From contig JADDOH010010250.1 in NCBI GenBank assembly GCA_016648135.1, positions 1-64,000 on the forward strand: a DNA stretch of 64,000 bases, written 5' to 3'. Shown here piece after piece: positions 20,476-32,569 of this stretch. Within the stretch, counting starts at the first letter, position 1. Every line of letters begins with the position of its first letter. The notes under the pieces are model-generated. The model saw only the letters and a program-made list of their open reading frames with translations. It was not told the DNA's origin and did no database searches. The stretch is from Agrypnia vestita. Lineage: Eukaryota; Arthropoda; Insecta; Trichoptera; Phryganeidae. Made by a program: the position numbers and the translations under genes.

Positions 20476-23271
20476 TAGGGTGTCCCAGGCTATACGGGTG
20501 AAATTTTTTTTTTCGAATTTCAAAACGCATACCCTCTATTTTTTTTTCATTTGACTCCAAAAACTTAAATATTAAATATTATTGAAATCGGATAACGATA
20601 ACTCGTGCCGACTTGACGTCAAAGTTTAAGTTGAAAAGTTAGTATGGAGGTATTGGGACATTGTAGAGTTCATTATTTATATTCAGTAAATAAAACACAT
20701 TTATAATATTTATTATTTATTTATAGTATAAAACACATTAATCATTAAATTTCCTTTTCAAAGTTTGCTTTTTACAATCAGGATATAAGTTTCTGTGTTC
20801 TTGTACGTAACGTAATAAAAATTGCTTTTGCTCCTCTTCAACAGTTCTTAAACCGTGAAAGTCTTGCATTAATTTAACCGCTCTTTCTGCCGTATCATTA
20901 ACTGCTCTCAGTGTAAATAGCTTCCTTTGAGCTTGTTGGAACGAATCATTATTTCACCATAAAGAAGGGCTCTTCTTCAGAAATCTGTCATCAATTTTGA
21001 GTCGATTAAATAGGAACTTGCTTTTGACAGAGACGAAGTCATCGATGTTTTTCTCTGAAATTAAATCAGAAGGAACGGTTATCAATCGTATGGTAAACTA
21101 TAGAAGAAAATCGAAGCATAATTTACATATAAGACATATTCTTTGGATGCAATGTAACGTTTATCGTGGGCTGATGGGTTTTCTTTAGCTAAGTTAGCAA
21201 CCATTTTTACTTTAGTTTCTTGATCGACATCATCGTCAAATAAAGACAAAACAGATACTTCATCTGTGAATACCATGAATGCTGGCAAAACTTCTGTAAA
21301 GCTGCTTTGGAAATGCTTTTATCTATTGTATCGTAAGCTTTCATGGACTTCAAAAAGCATAAGTCCTGATAAGGTGCTTTTACTACTAATATGCATTGGA
21401 GCCAGAATTTGACGCACGATGTCACGATAAACAGACAGACATCCAACAGAGCTGCCTTATCCTTATTTAAAATTCTGAATTGGGAGCTTAGTAATGATAT
21501 TTTTAACGAATAAATGGCTCTCGCCATCCACCGAGCTTGCTGCATAGCAACTGGAGGCCGAATCTTAAATTTCTTCTCTGTATCTCCACCAAGAAATATT
21601 ATTGAAAGCTCAATTAATTCACGATAGTCATCTCTAGCTATTTCTTTAGTCAATTCAAATCGGTAGAATTCTAACAGTTTATCAATTTCTGAAACATTTA
21701 AACAAGATAGCTTTTCTGTACAGATTTGTGTTTTTTCGGCATCGACTTTTTTCCAGTTTTCTCGGAACTTTTTAAACAACGGAATGTCTGGGCTTGCAGT
21801 TACTTGGCTGATTTTCGCTTCAAACACACTTTTTAATACTAGTTCGTAGACGTGATGACGGCAAGCAAAAATAAGCATTTCTCTATCCGTTTATTGTTCG
21901 AGAAGCACACATGCACCATTAATACGGCCTGTATTTGAAGCAGTAGTATCATAACAGAGAATCTGCACTCTGTCTTCAAGATTCTAGTTGATAATGGCAT
22001 TCCAAACTGTCTGTTCCTGATGAGCTGTCCAATTTTGGCACAGCTTTAAGTTCATCATATGAAATAACTATCGGGAGGCGTTCTTCTTTAGATTTACGTG
22101 AATCTAGAGCCGGCAATAGTTTGCCATCCCAGTGGACAGTTACCGTATCCGGGATATTGTTTTGAAAATTAACTTTTATAGCTTCAGCCCGCTCTCTTCG
22201 CATTTCTGTACGAATTCTATGGATTGAGGACTTACTTATAGAAAAGTCATCCGTGTTATGCCCTAGAGCCTCAATAGTAGCTTCAATTATAAATACAAAA
22301 TCTCTCACACTTAACTGACATCTATCTAATGCGGCAACCAACTTCGGAGTTATGAAATTTTTCTGCATACAAGTTTTATCGGGCTGAGAGGAAGCACCAC
22401 TTATGCTGGGTCTATTTTTTTGTAAATCTATTATTTCAGAATCAGAAGATGAGTTTTCTTGTGGTGGTTTATAATATGAGATGTCGATGGAGCTAATGAT
22501 GAAAAATATTTAGCACGTCGCTTTTCCTCCTCAATGTTTCTAAGGCCCGTCTTTTCTTCCTTTCTGTAAGTTTTTTGTCCACTCCGGCTAAGTGACCAGG
22601 CCGACCTGGTTCTCTTTGGCGCTCCAAGAAGATCCTATCTTCATTTATTTTAATTAGCTAAAGCGCATCGGCTTGAGCAATGTCAAACAAATTGTCTAAG
22701 TTGGAAAGAAACTCTTGTCGACGTTGTTCAAACACTTCTTGTGTTTTTTCCGCATTTTTTTGCAAATCTCTCCAAACTTGGTATAATGAAACTAGTTTCA
22801 TAACACAGTTAGGTAATGATTTAGTCAGTATACGTGCCTTTTCCCAGTTAATAATACACTCACGAATAGTAAGATTTGCACTTCCATGGACACTTAAATT
22901 CACTTCACGAATATTATAGATCAAAACTCCCAGTACTTGTCCATTAGAGGGAAGTTTCGAACCGGTGATTTGATGTTTTACGTTTCCTATTAAAAATTTC
23001 TCCTTTTGAGAACTTCGTTACTAAAATGACATGTTGACTACTCAAAAGTAATGCGTTTACTAATAAAATAACCAAGTAATAAGAAGCAAGCAATGCGAGA
23101 TTTCCGTCGCGCCGTACCGTGCAAGCACAGACACGTTTCGCTGCAAGTCGGCACGGGTTGTCGTGATCCTAAGTACGCAAAACTTTATTTTTAAATGTTT
23201 TGAGACCATTCAAACAAAATAAGAGGGTATGCATTAAAAAAATATCACTTTAATTTTTTTGGGACACCCTA
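20476..23271 (-). mobile_element. hAT-like DNA transposon (2796 bp) with 8-bp target duplication
   Basis: Ends are TAGGGTGTCCCA and its inverse TGGGACACCCTA. A subterminal GCATACCCTCT is inverted at both ends. The flanks carry an identical 8-bp GTACACAT (20468-20475, 23272-23279), as expected for hAT transposition. The interior codes on the minus strand for a decayed transposase-like protein. Confidence 0.85.
20737..22924 (-). pseudogene. Decayed hAT-like transposase
   Basis: Fragments read in order from 22924 downwards: an N-terminal helical piece (22658-22924); a segment with LVAALDRCQLSVRDFVF and VTVHWDGKLLPALDSRK (21976-22368); in another frame a D-bearing CYDTTASNTGR motif near 21920-21960; then ACRHHVYELVLK onward (21207-21878); and a C-terminus with many stops down to about 20737. 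Several frameshifts and stops rule out activity. I recognise the protein as one of the repeated transposase-like families of insect genomes, but only the 8-bp duplication supports placing it in hAT. Confidence 0.7.
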
Positions 23272-23469
23272 GTACACATCTATGTACTATAAATTAATTT
23301 TTTGCTTACGTTTGTAGGTATCTACTATAAAGTCCATTAAAAATGTACTAGAGCAATAATTCATAAAAATATAACTTCTTTGCTCAGAAATACCTATGTT
23401 GTACTATAAACTAACTTCGATTAGAGATCTCAACTGCAAAATAATTGAATTTCCTAGGAAGTAGCCATA

Positions 23470-25700
23470 AGGAAAGATGCCCTAATTAATTATTTTTCAA
23501 ACATAGGTATGAAGTTAGCAAAAAACGTAAAAGATTATAACGGAGATCCTATTGATCAAGATATATAAATCGAAGAAAATATCTCAATGTTTCAAAATGT
23601 AAATGAATCCGATGTTAAAAATGTCATACATTATATGAAAGGTGGTTATGCACCAGGGTTTAATAAAATAACAGTAGAAATATTAAAAAATATTTATAAT
23701 ACAGTTATCAAAACAATAACCCATATCATCAACTGTAGTCTAAACCAAGGATACTTTCCATCAATATATAAAACCACCATAACGCCAATTTATAAAGCTG
23801 GAGACACTATGGATATCTCTAATTACCGACCATTATCTATTGTATCTAATGTCGCAAATTTTTTTTAAAAATTGTAAAAAAACAAATTTTAAAATTTATT
23901 TCTCATAAAAAAATACTAAATGATCACCAATTTGGATTTCGAGAGCATACAGGTACACATAATGCTATGGCTGAAGTAACAAAAATAATATACGCTAAAC
24001 TAACTAGCTAACTAACCATCACGCCGTTTCCCTGCAGGGGTAGGCAGAGAGGATTGAACGCCACACATTTCTATCCTGGCACACTACTTTTGCTTCGGCC
24101 ACATTCATACATATTCTCATACACGTTCTACGATTGTTGCGGCTTTTAACAGGGCCATCCTCAGATACTTGTAGTACCTGATCGTGCCAGGTCTTTCGCG
24201 GACGCCCTCTATTCCTGTTGCCTTCAACATTCGCCTCATATATTTTCTTAACCATCCTTTCCTCACATGACCAAACCATCTCAGCACTCCTTTCTTTATT
24301 CTATCTACCACACGCATCTACACATTGCATTCACTTCTAATTTGTTCATTCCTCGCCACTAGATAAAGGTAACATATGTCTAGGTATATTTTTAGACCTT
24401 CGCAAACCATTTGACTCGATCTATCTCGCATAATAAATTAATAAATAAATTCAATAAGATTGTGATTATAGGACAAGTAAAAAATTGGATAGAAAGTTAC
24501 CTGAAAGAAAGGAATAAATCTGTAAAATTAGAAAATACATTAAGTTCAAATAAAACATCAAAATTTAGTACACCGCAAGGTTCTGTACCTTTACTATTTA
24601 TTATTTATGTAAATGATATGTTAAATTTACCTACTGATGGTCAGGTTTTATCTTATGCTGATGATACAGCCCTAGTTCTTGACTTTAGTAATTAGAATAA
24701 TGTTATAGCTGCAGCAAATTGGAGTATAAATATTGTAAAACAATGGTTCGATGAAAACTTATTATCATTAAATACGGAAAAAACTCACTATATTCCTTTC
24801 ACATGAAATGAAAAAACTCGCACAATAACTTAGTATTAAAGATTCATTCTAATAATTGTCCTAATAAAAATAATAATAATACAGTAAAAACGACTGTTCA
24901 GTATTAAGTTCTGAAAATAGTATTAAATATTTAGGAATAAAAGTTGACTCTAATATTAAATGGAAAATACAAATCGCGAAATGTAGAATGAATAAGGAAA
25001 CTCATATGTATTTATTAAAATAAGAAATATTTTAGGAATAAAATTGTTAAAGACATAATATTACGCTCTAGTCCAGTCAGTTTTACAATATGGTATTATC
25101 TCATGGGGTAGTTAGTGCATTCAAAACTACATTGAAATCCTTAGAAGATGCCCTGAAATTGATTATAAAGATCATTCTTAAAAAAACTAATGACTATCCG
25201 ACAATAATCCCCACATTACAAAGTATTTACAAAAAAATTGCATTCTTCAACTTTATAAAAGCTTTCACAGTAATAACAAGCTGACCCAAAGAGTGTCAAG
25301 TAGCAGAAAAATAACAGGTGGTAAATTGCATATCCCTGTGATACATACCACAACTGCTCAGCATCACTACACATTTAGAGATGTGAAATGGTTTAACGAA
25401 TTGCCTGTTGAAATGAGGATTGAAATAATTTATGAGGCATTTGAGAAAAACGTTAAAAAATACCTTCAAAGTTAATTAAATTTTTATTTTATTATATATT
25501 TAATCCACCAACTTAATTGTGTATACATTTTATTATATAATTCTCTAGAATAAAATATAATATATTTAATATGTAATGATACTCCACTCCTACACACGAG
25601 TTTATGTCACTAATGTAGAAGAAAAATATCCATTTTAAGTAACTGCCTCTATCTTTATTGTAAAAAAAAAGTATTTGTAATAAATTTAAAAAAAAAAACA
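23470..25700 (+). pseudogene. Jockey/CR1-like LINE remnant with reverse transcriptase, interrupted by a nested insertion
   Basis: Pieces in order: an upstream region (23587-23868) with KGGYAPGFNKITVEILK and ISNYRPLSIVSN, typical of the first RT blocks; FGFREHTGTHNA at about 23935; the interruption at 24003-24361; FLDLRKPFDSI (block A) after it; PQGSVPLLFIIYVNDM; the YADD catalytic motif at 24654-24665; and a C-terminal WFNELPVEMRIE near 25391. Frameshifts and stops are frequent. An A-run after AATAAA at about 25678-25700 marks the 3' end. The 5' part is missing, as is usual for LINE insertions. Confidence 0.8.
24003..24357 (-). mobile_element. 5'-truncated LINE tail with (TTAG)n end, copy 2, inserted into the larger LINE
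   Basis: On the minus strand it encodes GVLRWFGHV, EERMVKKIYEANVEG, NRGRPRKTWHDQVLQV and DRNVWRSILSAYP, with a small deletion breaking the frame after FGHV. Its 3' end is GTTAGTTAGCTAGTT. ACTA at 23999-24002 is repeated at 24358-24361. Removing the insert and one ACTA restores the host LINE reading YAKL-DKGN, so the boundaries are exact. Confidence 0.8.
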
Positions 25701-27576
25701 GAAAACCAAGCTGGAAAAAATTCCTAAATGAACAAATCTGCCTCAGTACATGAATAAATCAAGACGAACGAACTGAACAGATCAATCTACCTATTCTAAA
25801 AATAACAATATTATTATTTTGGTGTCATTTTATTACCCCAAAGCTCAAAAATAGAGAAACGTCAAGACATTTGCCAAATATTAATATTTCATTGTGACGA
25901 AAATATTGACTTTAATTTAGTATTTGAAATCCTTAGATAAAGAAATTAGTAGATGTGTGTGAAACAAACTGATTTCTACCAGCTCTTATAATAATATTAG
26001 TTATAATTTATAGAAATAAACTTTGTTTACACCACTTTTTTATTATTGAAAAAATTCGACATGTTTCAAAGCCAATGGCTTCTTCGTCAGGATAACAAAA
26101 TTAAAAAAATTAAAATTGTGTTTGAAGAAGAAAAAAATGAGTACTTATATTATATAATATTCATCAAAAACTTAATTACGTCCAGTCATCGTGGAGGCCC
26201 GATATTACAATCCATACAAGTGAAACAAAATTAATTGTTCAAAGAATATTTTTTCTTCTGAATGAAGGCTTGAACTTTGTGGTGACATTATTATTAAAAT
26301 AAAACACAAATCACTTTGTTTTCATTACTTTATTAGATAACACAATCTACATGTTTCAGAATTGTTTAGAGAATATTGTTCACGAAACATATAGATTGTG
26401 TAATCTAAAAATAAAGTGGTGAAAACAATGTGATTTGTGTTTTATTTTAGTTGAAATAAAATATTGATGTACATATTTTGATTTTAAATGATCTATATGC
26501 CGTTACTTCACAACTGTTGAGTGTTAAAAAGTGATATTACACCATCGTTTATGTTGACATAAAAACATGGAATGAAATTTCTGGTTGCTGCGTTGTATTA
26601 TTAATGACAAGTATTTATGACTGCATAAAACTCAATATTCATATCATATTAATTCGACCGTGTAGATCTGCGGCTACTTTCCAAAGGTCTTTTTGACGTG
26701 ATAAATATTATATAAAATAAGTTAACATTATTGTAATAGTTGCTATAAATATATTTTCTTCAATAATAACAAGATGATTTTATGGTGGCATTATAAATAC
26801 AATAAATAAGAATATACGAGTATTTTGATTTATAGAATAAATATATCAGCATATTTCGGGCCATATATTTATTTTATCTACATTTCCCATATATTTATTA
26901 TAATTTAATTTTGTTATTTTACTATATTATATATATTAATTTTACATTTATTTTTTATACTATTTTTTACGATGTACTATTTAAACTTGTGTAAATAAAA
27001 GGAAGCTAAGACATTTTAAATTTAGTAGCGAAATGTAAAATGCGTTCTTACTATTCCATAGGCATATATTTATGCGAAAATATTCTGCAGACTCTTGCGG
27101 ATAATCTTTATGAGGATGAAGTAAACGTTTTACTGGAAAAGAAGCTGGTCGATCATATGTTACACGCCATGTTCGGCAAACGTGTCGGATTAGTTCAAGG
27201 GTTCGAGGGGAGCCGACGACATCGCGCGGCGTCGGCGTTGGTACCTATCTCTAGCGACGTATGCGTTGGCGTCGGCTGCTCGCGTAATATGTCCGGCCTT
27301 AGGTTATTGAATAACTTTTTCCCCTTTGGAACACACTGTAGAGCGTAATCCTTTTCATATTATGGTCAGATGAATTACACGTTCACACCATTGTTGCGAA
27401 TGTTGAAGCTATATGTTGATCATAACGCAAAGTGTGTATACAATATACACTCTGCACTCTTACGGTGACCAAATTTCGTTGAAAATGGATACTCGGAAAA
27501 CGCGTCGGAGATTTAGTTAAAAAATATGTTACACGTGCATGGATACCAGTTGTTTATAATTTTCTATTTACATATT
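25701..27576. other. AT-rich DNA, no gene seen
   Basis: It contains a 153-bp hairpin element (26296-26448). A less AT-rich patch at about 27050-27350 has an open frame of 102 codons with no family I recognise and a GC-rich second half; it might be a repeat fragment. Confidence 0.4.
26296..26448. mobile_element. Short hairpin MITE-like element
   Basis: The two arms (AAAATAAAACACAAATCACT and its inverse at the right end) pair over about 65 bp with few mismatches around a short loop near 26372. It has no coding capacity. Confidence 0.55.
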
Positions 27577-29326
27577 GGGGTATAAATGCAGAATAGGGCG
27601 TTGGGAGTTCTATGAAATATTAACAACTTTTTTCGATATAATTGAGTATTCTGATTCTAATAATGTCATAAAATAATGTCGCACAATTATATTTATTTAT
27701 ATTAAACGAGTAAATCCAATTTAAAAATCGCAATTATTTTCTTTGTAAGTTTGACAAGTCAACCTTTTCCTTTGAATTCTGGGAGTTATATGAAATATAA
27801 ACAAATTTTTCCCGTATAATTGTGTGTCCTGATTCCAATAATATCATAAAATAATGTCGCACTCTTATATTTATTTATATTAAACAAGTAATTCCAATAT
27901 AAAAATCGCAATTATTTTCTATGCAAAATTTGAGAGATAAACGATTTTATCCATTTTATCTATATGATATGCAAAGTATAGACAACACAATATTTTATTC
28001 AAAGATAAAAGTAGGTACTATAAGTTAATAAAATATACTGCATTCCACACACACTTTTAATTGAACAAATAATTGTATTAAAGAATGTTTCCACGAAATA
28101 TTGAATAAATTATACATTCGACCACAAAATAAAAATAATGTAACATAACGTGACCTAAAAATAAATTTGCAATAAAATTAAATAACCTAACCTAAACTAT
28201 AAACTTGTAATTAAATTAACAAATCTAACCTAACCTATAAATTTGTAATTAAATCAACTAACCAAACCTAACCTTACCTATAAATTTGTTATTAAATCAA
28301 CTAACCAAACGTAACCTAACCTATAAATTTTGTTATTAAATTAACTAACCAAACCTAACCTAACCTATAAATTTGTTATAAAATTAACTAGCCAAACCTA
28401 ACCTAACCTATACATTTGTAATTAAATTAACGAACCAAACCGAACTTTACCTATAAATTTGTGATTAAATTAACTAACCAAACCTAACCTATAAATTTGT
28501 AATTAAATCATCTAACCAAACCTGTAAATTTGTAATGAAATTAACTAACCAAACCTAACCTAACCTAACCTATAAATTTGTAATTAAATCAACTAACCAA
28601 ACCTAACCTATAAATTTGTTATTAAATCAACTAACCAAACCTAACCTAACCTATAAATTAGTTATTAAATTAACTAACCAAACGTAACCTAACTATAAAT
28701 TTGTTATTAAATTAACTAACCTAACCTATAAATTTGTTATTAAATAAACTAACCAAACCTAACCTAACCTTACCTATTTTTAATAAAGGCACTCAAGACA
28801 TTTCAAATGAAACCTTGTACAAAAAAATTGCGAGTTATTATTAAGCGGCCCATTCACTATACTACGTGACAGTCCACCGACCAGAATAGTGTATGGTCCA
28901 CTTTCTATTTCTTTATCTATGATTATATCTTATCCATAGATACATGTAATAATTCAAAGGAAAAGGCTGAATTATGAAAACTTACTATGAAAATAATTAC
29001 GATTTTTGGAATTACTCATTTAATATAAATAAATATAATTGTGCGATGTTATCTAATTACATTATTAGAATCAGAATACTCAATTATACCGAAAAAAGTT
29101 GTTTTTATTTCATATAACTCCCAGAATTCAAAGGAAAAGGTTGAATTGTCAAAACTTACTATGAAAATAATTACGATTTTTAAATTAAAATTACTCGTTT
29201 AATATAAATAAATATAATTTTGCGATATTATTTTATAACATTATTAGAATCAGAATACTCAATTATACCGAAAAAATTTGTTGATATTTCATAGAACTCC
29301 CAACGCCCTATTCTGCATTACAACCC
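27577..29326. mobile_element. Large fold-back element (1750 bp) enclosing a CCTAA-bearing minisatellite
   Basis: Terminal inverted repeats (GCAGAATAGGGCGTTGGGAG at the left, its inverse at the right) extend well inside as long arms. Each arm holds two tandem versions of a 170-190 bp block (AATAATGTCATAAAATAATG type). ATATT flanks both ends (27572-27576, 29327-29331), a possible 5-bp target duplication. The middle (28140-28775) is a minisatellite. No protein is encoded. Confidence 0.75.
28140..28775. repeat. Minisatellite of about 40-bp units with telomere-like CCTAA runs
   Basis: About 15 units of the type AACCTAACCTATAAATTTGT plus TATTAAATTAACTAACCAA, differing by point changes and by two to four copies of CCTAA. 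The strand-complementary unit TTAGG is the insect telomere repeat, but here it only occurs in short runs inside a longer unit. Confidence 0.85.
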
Positions 29327-29361
29327 ATATTTGAGTATTTTATTTCCACAATCTGGCAGCC

Positions 29362-29520
29362 CCCTAGTCCAGTGGTCATGACATTAGCTTCTCGTTCCGC
29401 AGGTTCCAGGTTCGATTCCTGGCGAGGTCACATTTACATCTATGTAATTTTTTTAAGCCTGGTATTCTTGCAAAGTGTTTTCCTACATATATGTTGGGAC
29501 TCGTGGCCTTTTGTAGCGTA
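29362..29520 (+). repeat. tRNA-derived SINE (family B), copy 2
   Basis: The head CCCCTAGTCCAGTGGTCATG has an A-box-like TAGTCCAGTGG, and CAGGTTCGATTCCTGGCGAG is a good B box. The following TAATTTTTTTAAGCCTGGTA corresponds to the copy at 17395. It may extend to a GGTAAAGCCGAGTTCGGACC block near 29550 that looks like another repeat end. Confidence 0.6.
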
Positions 29521-29929
29521 AAAAATCTCATTTTTAACTAAATCTGTAACCCAGGTAAAGCCGAGTTCGGACCGCTAGTATTTAGTATTTATGTTTTACC
29601 AACCAGTTTTTACGTCTCATCAATTTGACATCTTTAAAAAAATTATTTATAAAACACAATTTACAAAGCCAAGAAATCCATTGACCTGCAGAGAAAGGGT
29701 TAAACAAATTATTTTCCTCAGAAGTGATAATAATTCGGAAATAATGTCCTGAGGAAAGAGGATTTTCGTCTTTCATAGCTACCTTCCTCAAAAGCCTCCC
29801 TTTTCTGCAGTATTTAGTTGTCGAAGGAATGAAAATATAAAATGATTATTTATTTATTAAAAAAATGCTTTCACCATAATTTAAATATAAATAACATAAA
29901 AAATATAATATGGCCCTATTAATTAGCCC

Positions 29930-30010
29930 AGAGGGCATGAAATTTATTTTTCGCACCGAGGATTCCGGGTTCTATTCCCGGTGAGGACGCGATTAATCTA
30001 TGTGATGGCA
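29930..30010 (+). repeat. tRNA-like SINE head (partial)
   Basis: TAGCCCAGAGGGCATGA followed by CCGGGTTCTATTCCCGGTGA has the spacing of a tRNA-derived head, related to family B. The body is not recognisable. Confidence 0.4.
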
Positions 30011-31049
30011 TGTTAGCGCAATAATATTTTTTTTTGTCTTTTTTTTATTATTTAGAGTATTATTTATAGCGATTTTATTTCTAGAATGTTATGAAACAAT
30101 TGCAAAAATAAGAAGATTACTATAAATGTGGTACCATTTGAAATAATATTTCATTCCGTATTTGTTGTTTGGTTTTGATAAAATATTATTATTATAAAAA
30201 CCGAATGCGTAACAGAAAAATATTATTCATTTAAAAAGTTTCTATTGCCTTACTCTTCCATGGCTGCCTGTTTCCGCTTCCAAGTATTTGAAACTGACTG
30301 CAGAAACATTATTGGTAAAGACGTCCTCCTTTACGAAGTTTGACAGAAAACTTGAACCGAATTTCAAATGCAGATGTGGCATGGGCGACTCCAAGACAGG
30401 ATTGGAATTCACAAACTATCTCCAATCTTCTCCGTTGGTTGTCTTTGGACCTGGAAGCATGTCCTATGATGTGTTATTAAATTTGATAAAATTTATTAAT
30501 TTTGGGGTGGTATTGATATTTTTTAAAATTAAAAACAATAGTAGAACATTATATTTATAAATGGGGTATAAAAGCAAAGATAGCAATATCAATAAAAAAA
30601 TGAATGCAGTCAAAACTACGCACAAGATGATGCAATCTATTGAATTTTAAAATGGTTCGATTCCTGATACAGTTTACCCGCTGATAGTTTATATTATTAA
30701 ATAGGGATATGCTCATGGAGTCAATTTTGTTACCATTTTTCAATATTAATTAAGCTTTGGCTATCAAAAAGTAAGACAAATTCTCCTTTTTTCTCTCTTT
30801 CATATCAATTCCTGATCAATTGAACGTTAAGTCTCGAGAAAAGCGCCTTACACTAGACCAAAAAATAAAATCATATTATAATTTCAAAAACGCAACAAAA
30901 AATACTCTAATACAAGATAACAGAATGGAAATCTGACCATTGTTAGGAGAAATCCACCCCTCTACAAACACTTGCTACAAATAACTTTTTAATCCTTCAC
31001 TTGACGGTGAGCTCCGATTCGGAACGGTCGTGTACCGCGCGTTATTCGG
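30011..31049. other. Unassigned stretch, no supported gene
   Basis: A 90-codon open stretch at 30288-30560 is less AT-rich than its surroundings in its first half, but no domain is seen. The piece 30950-31050 resembles 37340-37445 (shared CACTTGACG-TGAGCTCCG and CTCCACAAACACTTG-like blocks), so it is part of a repeat family. Confidence 0.35.
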
Positions 31050-31061
31050 AGAGGCAACAGT

Positions 31062-32340
31062 GTGATCTGTTTGAAACAGACAGATAACTGGTCCATATAT
31101 TGTGAAGTAAAAATAGTGAAAGAAGTCAAATATCTCATTAATTTAGAATCTAATATGCTTAGAAAATATTTGAGATCTGATTCGAGTATATCTGAATTAC
31201 ATCATATGTGTGTTCAAAAGAGAATTCATTCACAAATAAATATGTATGATAAGTTAAGAAAAAATTTCAACGAAGATTTTAATGTTTGCTTTGGTGATAT
31301 AAGGAAAGACATCTGTAATGTCTGCGAGAAACATAAAGTTGACATACAAGCAAATGAAAACCTATGAGCAAATGAACTGAAAAATGCCACTGCACAAAAT
31401 TCCAAAACTGTAACTAACGCTCAAGAGAAATACTATTTAAAAAGAAATGAGATGCAAACACGGAATACGTGTTGCATAAATATTCTTACTATTTTCAAAC
31501 AAGCTAAACACTTGTGCTACGAAAATAGGACTAACTTGCTGGTGCCAGAGCACCAGGTGAGTGTCATGACCATTATACCAACAAGCTATTCAATATTGCT
31601 ATATAATTTCGGTATTCACAGTTTAAGTAAAAACAAATCAACAATGTATTTTTGTACACCGAAAATTACGTTCCAAAAGGACCTAATGAAGTAGTTTTGC
31701 CCTCAAGTGATTATATAAGAAATCATAAAATAAAAGCATCTTCAAATATTCTGCGACAATCGCTTTAGTAAAAAAAAAAATATTTTTTTTCGCATTTTTA
31801 GATAGACTGTGTGCAAAGGGTTGATTCGAAACAATAATGGTTATATGGATAATTTTCGAAACAATAATGGATCCTATCACTCAATGATGCCTATTGATCG
31901 TAATTTTGCCACGATCGAAAGGAAAAATAAACAAAAAGCAGGTGATCTATTCACCCAAGTATCGACTCGATAAAAAAGAGCAGGATAATAAATCCATACG
32001 AGACTGCCTTACTAGAAAGCAATTTTCGATGTGGTACTTGTTGTGAACGTATATTAAAAGTAAAGGATTTAAAAAAGCGTTATGGAGGTTATTTGAAAGC
32101 TTTGACTCCTGGAAATTCGACATGCCTAATTTTCATGCTCTCATAAATAATAAACTATGAGCCTGAAAGACAGCTTCAAATCACTCTGCCATTAAATCTT
32201 GCCGAAATAAAAGATATTAAACGTCTTTTGAAATTTGTCGTAGAAAATGAACGATATACTTGGGTTGAATGAAAAATGGTAAAGTAAGGCGAAAATGAGG
32301 ATTCTGCTGACGAAATAGAGTGATATCTTTCAATAATGTT
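31062..32340 (+). pseudogene. Unclassified transposase-like remnant
   Basis: Fragments: 31062-31367 with FNVCFGDIRKDICNVCEKHK, a CxxC-type element, and 31570-31694 with LYNFGIHSLSKNKSTMYF. They follow, from memory, the order seen in a group of insect transposase-like proteins where a Cys pair precedes a conserved LYNFGIH-like strand. Stops abound further right. A family A SINE in inverse orientation lies between the two pieces. Superfamily not determined. Confidence 0.35.
31439..31565 (-). repeat. tRNA-derived SINE (family A), copy 3, truncated
   Basis: On the minus strand this reads AGCAAGTTAGTCCTATTTTC, TAGCTTGTTTGAAAATAGTA and then CACGTATTCCGTGTTTGCAT, matching 12040-12135 block for block. 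Part of the open frame 31452-31694 is therefore SINE sequence and not protein. Confidence 0.55.
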
Positions 32341-32569
32341 TGTATCATTTTTTTCTTCTGTTCTCATTTTTTTCATTACTTAACTTTCTCCAACAATGTA
32401 TGTACAATTTCGTATGTAAAATAGTCATTAGTTATGAACTAGAACCAACTCAAAAAATAAAATACTTCACTCATCAATCCAATCAAAAACAATCAAATAA
32501 GAACCAACTCAAAAAAAAATATATATATATAAAAACAAAAAACAAAAACACCCCCATTACCCTCAGAAA

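Noticed and set aside
27040..27348. 102-codon open frame
   Set aside because: No recognisable domain, no clear splice sites, and the GC-rich second half looks repeat-like.
28140..28775. Internal telomere, from CCTAA runs
   Set aside because: Runs are only two to four units long and are part of a longer minisatellite unit inside a fold-back element.
30288..30560. 90-codon frame as a host exon
   Set aside because: No motif, no matching splice phases with any neighbour, and AT-rich second half.
31452..31694. 80-codon frame as one protein
   Set aside because: Its first half is an inverted SINE tail; only the part from about 31570 resembles a transposase-like protein.
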